This document shows, piece after piece, positions 55,301-64,000 of a DNA stretch of 64,000 nt. Location: contig OZ059896.1 of assembly GCA_964057225.1 (NCBI GenBank), forward strand, positions 14,582,501 to 14,646,500. The letters are read 5' to 3'. Below the pieces are notes generated by a model. It was not told where the DNA came from, did no database searches, and was given only the letters and a program-made list of their open reading frames with translations. The stretch is from Auanema rhodensis (lineage: Eukaryota; Nematoda; Chromadorea; Rhabditida; Rhabditidae). How positions within the stretch are numbered: the stretch's first letter is position 1; every line of letters starts with the position of its first letter. Both the position numbers and the translations under genes were made by a program.

Positions 55301-55853
55301 TATTGAATGAATCTGAAAAAGAGATTCAGAACGATCATTGAAAGTAAGAGAATAAGGAAATCAAATAGTGAGAAAGAGTAGAAGTGAATGAGAGTCAAGA
55401 GAGAAATAGACAGAATCTATTCTAAGAGATTGAAAAACATTGTCCTCTTCTTCATATCAAAAACCTCATAACATACTCCCATACACACCCCCTGTGCTTC
55501 AGACATCAGCCAGTTTTACTTTGGTAAGGCTTATTTATGCCTCGGGTTGTCCGTCTGGCTTTTCCTTCGATCTTCTATTCTCGTTCCAATTCATTTCATT
55601 TCTAACATAAACGACCACAAAGGTGATATGCTTAAACTGCTTTTCCCTTTTCCGAAACACATCATTTCTCATCTGATCAAGTTCTTGTCTCTTGATGTCG
55701 ATGGCACATTCCAATCTCAAATTTCAAGATTTTTTTACATTTTCTTTGGTTTTGTGATCATTGTTTGAAAAACTTTCAACTTCTTTCATCCCTTTCTCGA
55801 ACTTATTACAACTTTATCTTAGTTCTTATCTTTTTTTTTCAGATTCATCATCA

Positions 55854-58228
55854 ATGAAATCTCTTTTCATATTCTATTTAGCCACACTTCTATTGGCAAA
55901 TTGCCAATTTATATCTAAACCTCAATTAGATTGTTCACGTATTCATTCTATATTCTGTTGTACAAGTCGAATTAGAAATTATTGTATTCGTGAATGTGCA
56001 GGAGTTCAATGTGGACAGCAAGTCTATCAGCAACGTAAGTTTTACAACCTCATATGTAATGAAAGATTTTTTGTTTATACGAAAAATGATATAATACCAA
56101 AGAAAATGAATAACATACTAATTTCTTTGCGCAATTTGACTGAATAAGTAGAAAAAACGGGATGGATTAGCTATGTGTAAATCCTAAATTGGTTTTTAAC
56201 TTTCGGTTTACCCTTCAATACTCTCAGTATTGGGATGATTTCTTTTTTTCTTTTCTCGTTCCTTCATTTTTCAGATTACACTATGCTAATCCAAAAATTT
56301 GTTTTTTCCGTTCCATTTAGTGGTCGATTTGTTTCAGTTTTCTCAGCCGACCTTAATCAAGAATCGGGTTCTGCTAGTGCCCAAGATGGCAGTGCACAAG
56401 TGATATCCAAACCAACTATGTCATCTTCATCATTTCCAGGTATAACATTGTATATTTTACTTTCTCATGTTCAATTTTAGATGAGGTTATAGTGGATTCG
56501 GCACCTCCTCCTCCTCCTCCTCCTCCCCCACCACCACCTCCACCGCCATCGGAATCTCTCATTCCAATCCCTATGATGGGGGTATCGGCACAACCATGGG
56601 AGCTTCCATCCACAATTGCTACTACACCTGGATCCACAAACTTTCCAACTTTAATTCCATTTGAGCCTAGTATTGATGAAGCACAGTTCGTTTCCGATAA
56701 AGATAATGAGAACCAATGGGCAACATCAACATCATCAACACGTAAACCAGTTGTAAGAACATCTCGTATGATTCATTTGTTAAAAAAAAAAGTTTCAGAA
56801 AAGCACGAGTGCCAGAAGACGTACTACTCCAGATCCCAGAATTATTCGTCCTCCCGAATCACTGGTAATCATCGGCGACTATGACGGTGAGGAATTCGAA
56901 AGCGTTGCTGAACAAGGCCCTCCAGCTCCATTACCAGATTCATGGAGACCACCACCACCTCCCCCAACACCACAATCATTCAACGGTCGGTGGTTCAAAA
57001 ACTGATTCTTCAAAGAATCTAAGCTATATTTCATTTTAAATGGAACAAATGCTAAGAATGATTGTTCATAACATTCAGTCTTGAATCAATTAGAACAGGC
57101 GAACGGTTGCTCTTCTAGGTGCAGCTGTATCCGGGCCAATGACGATTGTCAGCAATACAGGTGGAGTATTGCTTCCAACTACCTCATGGAATCAGGAGGA
57201 ATTTTCTGAGAATGACGGCGAGAGACATCGTAAATCCGATACAAACAGGTATGCTTGACTATTGAAAAACTAACTGAACAGTAGCTTGCAGTCCTCCACA
57301 AAGCTCTTTATCTGTGTCATTGCTGAAAAGAACAAGTAATCTCAAAGAAGGTGTAGCACAAATTCCAAACTTTGCTGTGGACGGAATTGCTCGAAAAGAT
57401 CGTAAAAACGATAATTCAAGCCGAGGTCTATTATAACCAAAATTTAAATTTATATATAGTTAATGATATTAAGGCTTATCATCTGTTATTAATTCCTTTA
57501 ATATTAAACCATCAAATAGAAATCAGATACCAAATACCGAAATGGAGTTTCATGTATATTTTTCCAAATAATTAATTTAAATATGAAATTATTATATTTA
57601 TAGACAAAACCTAGTGCATCTCAACTAACTAGAACTACTGCTCAACCTGTTACATCATTGCCATTTGTTCCACGACAACCACCTAGCGCTTTATGTGGTG
57701 TTGCTCCAGATTTCAAACCATGTGTTCCAGCTAAAATTGCTAGTCAAGGTACTTGTTCTTCACTTGCTTTCATAGATTAAAAGCGTATAACCTCAGAATT
57801 GCTAAGATGTTGTCAATCGAAGAACATGCCACCTGGATGTCTTCAATTATGCCGTTATGATATAACTCAAGCTGAGGTTGCTTCATATAAATAGTTTAAT
57901 AAGTGAAACATTGTTTTATGCTTCAGGTTCGAGCAGCTATGGATCGTGGTCAATGTGGTCTTCTGAGTGTTCAACCGTTCTTGGAATGTGCAGCTCAAGG
58001 ACACGATAATACTGAATGTTGTAGATACAGGGATGTAGTACGTAAAAGGTAAAATGAATAAGGAAATACAATAGTATCAATTAATCATTAAAATCATTCA
58101 GTGGTCCACAATGTGAGCAATTCTGTCGTCCAACTCACGGTATCACATCGTTAGGATTACAACATATCGTCTGTGGCAATGTGATAGGTGAAATGCTTCA
58201 ATGCCATCATTCAGGAATTCGCTTATAA
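55854..58228 (+). CDS. secreted proline-rich DB-module protein
   Basis: Starts MKSLFIFYLATLLLANCQF, a clear signal peptide; the ATG lies 11 nt after a TTTTTTTTTCAG acceptor. First module: CSRIHSIFCCTSRIRNYC IRECAGVQCG, cysteine-rich, at about residues 27-57. The middle is disordered: a run of about 15 prolines (56500-56550), a Thr/Ser-rich stretch, a second PPPPPPTPQ run (56945-56975) and Ser/Thr-rich linkers. The C-terminal exons (about 57690-58228) form a DB module (PF01682-type, nematode-specific): CGVAPDFKPCVP, RCCQSKNMPPGCLQLCRY, RGQCG, ECAAQGHDNTECCRYRDV, GPQCEQFCRPTHG, ending with a HHSGIRL tail and TAA at 58226-58228. DB-module proteins are extracellular and of unknown biochemical role. 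Some exon borders in the middle are uncertain. Confidence 0.8.
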
Positions 58229-59261
58229 ATTGCTTATACTATACGTATAATATTCAATTGATTGTATAATTTGAGAAACTGTTTATCTGTATATATGTTT
58301 TATACATTATGATAAGTTTTGCTTAACTATATGATATAATCACATATAATGTCATGAAAGTGTCGTTGAAATTGCACGGGTCCTAGTTAGTCATGTTCAA
58401 GCATTTCATTTCATTTCTTTTTAATAAAAATGTTTTTTTCATTATTTTTAAATTATTATATCTTTATCTATTATATAATTAGTAAACATTCAATACTTTA
58501 TTCGTTCTGGAGTTGTGTGAATGATGTATAACGGATTTATATGAGAAAAGAAATATAAAAAGGTGATGTATAAGCCAAAGAGAAGAAACTGAAAAAAAAA
58601 AGAAAACAATTTTAAAACAAATATAAGAGTTACGAGTGAATATTTCATAAAAAATTTCAATTATACAAATTAATTATGCTGATTATACCAATATAGCATA
58701 ATGATGAGTTCAAATACACATATATACACACACAAACACATTGATCACAATGACAAATGTTCATAATTGAAGATAAAATTTGAGATAAAATGAAGGAAAA
58801 GCCGAGATAAAGCAATTTTTAACGTAATCCGGCAAAGTTGTTCTTGAGTTATTGTATGTGTTATATATGTATAGAACTATATATTATCTTTTCTCATTTA
58901 CAAAGTTTTATTCAAGTTTTCAAGTTTAGTTCTAATTTTACTTAAAACTTTCAACTTTTTCTTGAAATAAAATAAAAGTTGTTTTTTTTTATAAATTTTG
59001 TAAATATAAAGAATAAATAATAATAATAATTAATTAATAATAGTATATGTTATCTAATAAACAGCAACATACATACATATGTATATGGTACTCTGTAGAT
59101 GTTCTTTACCGGAACCCGTACCGATTTTCTAAGAGAGAAACTAAAAATATTAATTGTTTTTTTACATCAAAATTTATCAAAACAAATGAGATGAATGGAT
59201 GAGAGAAAAGAGGAAAGAAGAGTGAAGTTGAAGTAGAGAAAGAAAAATAAAATTTCTAAAT
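58229..59261. other. convergent intergenic region, DB-module gene / Kv4
   Basis: AT-rich, with no gene recognised. It holds both 3' UTRs. TTAATAAAAATG near 58420 could be a polyadenylation signal for the DB-module gene. Confidence 0.55.
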
Positions 59262-61049
59262 TCAAAGTTGAGACACACAGTATGTTTCATCTGTCTGCTT
59301 ATCATCTGGAGTACATTCACGTACCTGGAAAAAACATAATTAAAATATGAAAAAAACAAAAAAAAAAGAAGAAAAAGATGAAAAACTATTATTAATACTA
59401 TATAATATATATATTTACCTGATGTAAATTATTATTAAATGTTACACGAGTTGTACGATCATCGGTGTCTTCTTCATCATGTGATCGAACACAGCACCTA
59501 AATGTATCAAGTTTTAAGTAATTTTGTTAAAAACCTTTAGTTGCAATTTTTAAAAAGGGAGATATGTTTCAAAAGTTCAAAAATATAATATTTCTTTTAG
59601 TTATGCTTATTAAGTTTTGGGAGTTTTAAGAGAGAACATCACTAACCAAGCATGTCGACGTTTTTGAGTATTTTCATTACTTAGAGAGGAAGCTTCGCTG
59701 ATTGGTGGAGTTGACCGTCCCCCTTCGAAAATCACATCGGATTCTACAAATTCTCGCTCCTGTAATAAGTTTGATCAGTTACAGCATATTGAAATTACTT
59801 TGGAACTTACAGTAGCCTTTTCAAGGCATTGCAGCAGATGATGATGTTGAATCTCAAAGATATCTTCATCGCGTAAAGCATCGAAAGACAGTTCCCCTCG
59901 TTCGAATGCTTGCATACGAGCTTCATGGGCTTTTTTCTTGTTGAATAATGCTTGTCCTGAAGCATTCTTAACAACTCGTATTCGAGCCAGACGAGCTTTC
60001 TTCTGAGCTTTCCGCTTATCAGCTCTCTGACTCTGATGGTAAATGCGAGAGAAATTGCTAACAATGACCTAAACATATCAATATGAACTGATGTTTGATG
60101 TTTCAACTTACAGGAACAGGTAGAGCAATTACCAACACACCAGACAATGAGCAAACACCTCCTACAATTTTTCCAGCAACTGTTGATGGTACCATATCTC
60201 CGTATCCCAATGTAGTTAACTAAAATATTTTATGATTAATAGGAGAAAAACATCCAAAATTATATTAAAAACAAGAATCAAAGAAGAATACTATGTATTC
60301 ATCAAAATAGAATAAATCATTAAACTAACCGTAACAATGGTATACCAGAAAGCAGCCGGAATAGAAGTAAATCTGCAACAATCAAGGAATAAACATCTTC
60401 ATATGCTATAGTACAACAAGAAAATTGGAAATGAAAACAAACCTTGTTCCATCAACTTTCTTTTCAGCATAATACATAATAGTTGCAAATATAATAATTG
60501 CCATAGCTAATGAGAATACAAGGAATCCAAGTTCGGATGCACATGATTTCAATGTATATCCAAGTATACGTAATCCTTGTGAATGTCGAGAGAATTTGAA
60601 GATACGGAATACTCGCTGAAATCAAAAGGTTCTTTGTTTCATCTTTAGAAGTGAATTAGATTTAAAGAAATAGATACATATGCTAGTACATCCATGTTAA
60701 CCCCCTCTTATACCCATCTTGTATTTTGGCTTTTGAAGGAAAATGTTTTAACTGAGCAGCGTTAAAGGAGCAAAAGAGAGATAGAGAGAGAAAGGAAGAG
60801 AAAAGGAAAGAGAGAGAGAGAAAGAAAGAGAAAGAGAGAGATATATAGACTTTACGCATGTGAAGACAATTCGATTAGGAAAACGACGATATGAAAGTTG
60901 AAAGTTCCGAAAAAGGCGTCTAATGAGATATCTTGAAGCATGACGCACCCCCATAGACATCAAAAATCATTATGTAGTGAATGTTGAAAAGATGAAAAGA
61001 ATTCCAAAAGAAAAACACTAACAGCTAGACAGTGAATAAAAGCAAAAAG

Positions 61050-61107
<58 letters not shown>

Positions 61108-63092
61108 ACTGCGATGCAAGTGCGCATACGTATAAATGAGTTGTGCGCATTGTTATCTATGCTATGCAAATGTGTGATCAAGTAAATTTCCGTCAATTTT
61201 CCTATTTTGAATCAAAACGTTAGAATTTGAAAAATCATAAAGCTCAATGTATCATTATTCATTATATATGTACATATATTTGTATTTTACTTGAATAAAA
61301 TAAAGTAAAACAATCATTTTGTCCCTTATTTCTATTCTAAGAATCTTTAAAATAATTAAAATTTTAAAAATAGAAAACAAAAATAAATGAAAATAGGTGT
61401 GAAATGTGATGAAGATACATATATCAATCTATCTATATATCTATCTATCAATGATGTTTAATCCAAATGTTAAACATAATAAAATTAATTATATTAAACA
61501 TAAGGAAAGATATGAAATAGCTTCTTTTCTATGTCAAGAGAAACATTTCAATATATTTCGAGAAGACATGTAGTATCTACAATGTCTTCGAAGGATAAGA
61601 GATGATTGATCTTTAAGATTTTTAGATGATTTTAGATATAGAAAAGTCATTTATCAATGTATATTTGATAAAACAACTTTTATAAAATAAAAAACAAAAA
61701 GAAAATAATTGAAAGAAGAAATAGATTATTGATGAAAATTGTTTTCATGTTGATCTTATATGTTTATGTATTCAACATCAGTTTAAGTTCTTAAATATTA
61801 GACAAGAGTTAAAAAGAAATAGAGGGAAACAGAAGAAGAGAGAGTGAAAAATTGAAGAAGAAAAAAGAAATTACTTACGAAAACCCTGAGAGTAACGAAT
61901 GCTCCAAGATCCTTATTATTCGGAAGAGCAAGCCCAACATAATATGGTAAAATTGCTACAACATCAATTAAACTCATTATTGTTCTGAAAAATAAAACAA
62001 ATTATAAGATTTAGCTTAGAAAAATAAAAAAATTCAAAAAGTTAATTATATATAATTACTTACATAAAGAATTTACATCGATCCGGAGCTGCATACAACC
62101 TTAGAAGATATTCTACGGTAAAAATAATAACACAAGCAGTGTCAAGTACAAAAAACTAAAATAAATTAATGTAAAAACATAATTATCTTATAAAGATTCA
62201 AAAGATTATACTCACTTGTTTTTCATATGCATCTCCACAAGAGACAGGCATATCATTTACGTACCTAGAATAAAGCATAAGGTTTGTTAATCAAGTTTAA
62301 ACTTACCAGCATGGAATAGTTTCAATAATGTTACACATGACGGAAACGGCAATAAAAAAACCCGTTACATAATAAAATACTAGTGAAATAGAAGTCGAAT
62401 GTGGATTTTCAAATGCCGTCCAAAGTTTTTCCTGAAAATAACCATATGATCACACAAGATGATAAGTAAAGAGAGAGATAAATAGAAAGAGAGAGAGACA
62501 GCTCAAGAAAGACAGACAGTCAGCGGAAAACTATGAGTTACCGTACCGCTGAGTGACCGTCCGTCATTTTGACATACTGTATCGTACCTGGAAATTCATT
62601 TTCAGCTTTGTGGCATGACCAGGTTCAATTGTTTCTTCAATTAAACGTTCTTGATTTTCCCTCTTCTTATCTTTGTAATCTTCATAACAGCAATCACTGA
62701 TTAAATCTGGCATAATGCCAAAAAATGACAATTCTTCATCATAAGCTACTAAACATTCATGTCTTGGGTACTGAAAAAATTGTAAACTTTAAGTATTTTT
62801 TGAATTTTCTCTAATCTTACATGTAATTTTCCTGTTCGATAAAATGTTAAAATATGTCGAAAGAGATCAGGATCACGATCGAAAAAATATTCGCCGGTAT
62901 CTTCATCATAAAAAAATTCCTGAAAACGATGACACAGGATGAGATATATTAGTCATTGCAAACTTTTTCATTTGAGCCCAGCAAGGTCTCAGGAAATTTT
63001 TCTAATGTATTCTTCCATGTTTCAAATTTCCTTCCCGAAATATTTATAGCAAGCTTTTCGTCACTCACGTGATCAACAGCAAGATCCTTAGC
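59262..63092 (-). CDS. shl-1: Shal/Kv4 voltage-gated potassium channel (first exon missing)
   Basis: A-type K+ channel of neurons and muscle. The first exon seen begins at 63092 with [39 protein letters not shown], the tetramerisation (T1) domain. [13 protein letters not shown] and [25 protein letters not shown] give the HxxxxxC-CC zinc site of non-Shaker channels. S1 to S6 follow: [16 protein letters not shown], then the S4 region with [15 protein letters not shown] (exons near 60560-60620 and 61880-61980), filter [10 protein letters not shown] (about 60200) and S6 [13 protein letters not shown]. The C-terminus ends TYCVSQL, a class-I PDZ ligand like the VSAL end of vertebrate Kv4; stop at 59262-59264. 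The N-terminal KChIP-binding exon (MA...WLPFARA in relatives) is not in the window or not recognisable. The intron at 60620-61880 is long and repeat-filled. Confidence 0.92.
60776..60842. repeat. imperfect (GA)n tract in a Kv4 intron
   Basis: Purine tract of GA with A interruptions, in the 1.2-kb intron of the Kv4 gene. Confidence 0.8.
61049..61103. repeat. (GA)n microsatellite in a Kv4 intron
   Basis: About 25 GA units, 200 bp from the previous tract and in the same orientation. Confidence 0.9.
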
Positions 63093-64000
63093 CTGAAATG
63101 TGAAAGGATTGAATTGATGAATATGAATGAAACACAAATTTCTTTGAAAAACGCAAAAAACTTCCAACAGATGTATCTCTTTTTGAATAATGTGTGAACG
63201 AAGCTCATTCACTTCCGTTATTAAGATACTAATTTGAAAAAGAAATTCAAGGTTCAAGATGTGTCTTTTCCCCTGTGGTTAGCAGTTCTCTTAACCTACA
63301 ATCATATCAACTGCTCATCTTACTACTAGTCCCCGTGACATGTTACTCGTTAAGTTTAAAAATACTTCATAGTTTGATCTAAAATTGTTTTTTTTTTATT
63401 TTTTGTATCAGAAAATTCACAAGTTTATTGAAAATTCTATGATTATGCATATGTTATGTGCGATTGAGGGAGGCTTTGAGGAACATAAGTGTAGGGACGA
63501 AGACTGTGAAATAAAGCTCAAGTTGCAAATAGAGAGTTGCAAAAAGTATGCTGGACAGATGAACAGCATGCAAAAGGGGTTTTCCCCGTTTTTTTCATTA
63601 GCCTGCCTGCTAAGTATGTCTATGGAATTCCACACAATTTAACTCAATCTGCTGTCAACCAACTATTAAAATGTCGTGTCATCGAAGAAATACAGTGACA
63701 TTTCCGTTTTCTCGCCGTGCTTTCAATACCTTCCTTGATTTTAAATTTTCTGTCTTTAACCTCCCCCCTCCCCCCCCCCCCATTTCTCTCTCTCTTTCTC
63801 TCTTACTCTTTATCTCTCTATGTCTCCTTTCTCTTACTATTCATATTTTCTCTTTAGTCTTATCTTTCCTTTGCATTTCCTCCTATCCTTATTTCAAATT
63901 TCAAAATCCGCACATGCATGTTTTCCTTTCAAAGGACATCGTTGTCTTCGATTTCATCTCAGATTTCTATAAAAGAAGCAGAGAGAGGGCAAAATGAGGA
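63093..64000. other. right end of window, probably first intron or promoter of Kv4
   Basis: No exon with the expected Kv4 N-terminal sequence is visible on the minus strand. A plus-strand frame at 63385-63642 is open but unsupported. The right end is pyrimidine-rich. Confidence 0.45.
63763..63781. repeat. C-rich homopolymer tract
   Basis: Six C, a T, then twelve C, followed by CT-rich sequence. The minus strand reads as G6-A-G12 and may fold as a quadruplex. Confidence 0.9.

Noticed and set aside
56416-56637. Minus-strand polyglycine frame
   Set aside because: Antisense of the proline run in the DB-module gene.
63385-63642. Plus-strand open frame with several Cys/Glu/Lys residues near the right edge
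   Set aside because: The opposite strand is equally open, there is no signal peptide, splice context or family similarity, and it lies inside what should be Kv4 upstream sequence.

Overview
The window is nuclear DNA from a nematode. It is AT-rich, with many short (about 45-60 nt) GT-AG introns, pyrimidine/TTTCAG-type acceptors just upstream of several start codons (as at trans-splice sites), a cuticle collagen, a nematode-type serpentine receptor, a DB-module protein and clear animal orthologues. The genome is compact and intron-dense, which fits a rhabditid or tylenchine-type nematode; I cannot name the species.

Layout. 1-524 (-): 5' part of a cuticle collagen, cut by the left edge. 1538-3650 (+): atlastin-like ER-fusion GTPase, first exon not found. 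4155-18255 (-): Piezo mechanosensitive cation channel, which appears complete. 18984-20067 and 20310-22134 (+): tandem pair of UPF0462 (C4orf33-like) genes, the second with a membrane anchor. 22350-23858 (-): Srg-superfamily-like GPCR. 24683-25059 and 26178-26611 (+): tandem pair of tiny CYSTM-type proteins. 27351-28319 (+): SR splicing factor rsp-6/SRSF3-like. 28549-30762 (+): presenilin/SPP-type protease homologue with altered motifs. 31255-45419 (-): IP3 receptor itr-1, complete from the N-terminal ligand-binding region to the C-terminal tail. 45420-55853: about 10 kb without a convincing gene, microsatellite-rich, with strong purine/pyrimidine strand bias. 55854-58228 (+): secreted proline-rich DB-module protein. 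59262-63092 (-): Shal/Kv4 potassium channel, first exon outside the part I can recognise.

Three ion-channel genes of excitable cells (Piezo for mechanically gated cation entry, IP3R for store Ca2+ release, Kv4 for A-type K+ current) fill about half of the window. From memory, the C. elegans counterparts atln-1, pezo-1, rsp-6, itr-1 and shl-1 all map to chromosome IV, so the window looks like a piece of the ancestral chromosome-IV linkage group (Nigon D).

The most interesting points are: phase-matched candidate alternative exons in Piezo and the IP3 receptor, a candidate poison exon in the SR gene, an SPP-family protein that keeps both aspartates but has lost the glycines of GxGD, a secretory/membrane-anchored UPF0462 paralogue, and the long purine-biased region upstream of itr-1. 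I found no CRISPR array, tRNA, rRNA or transposase gene.
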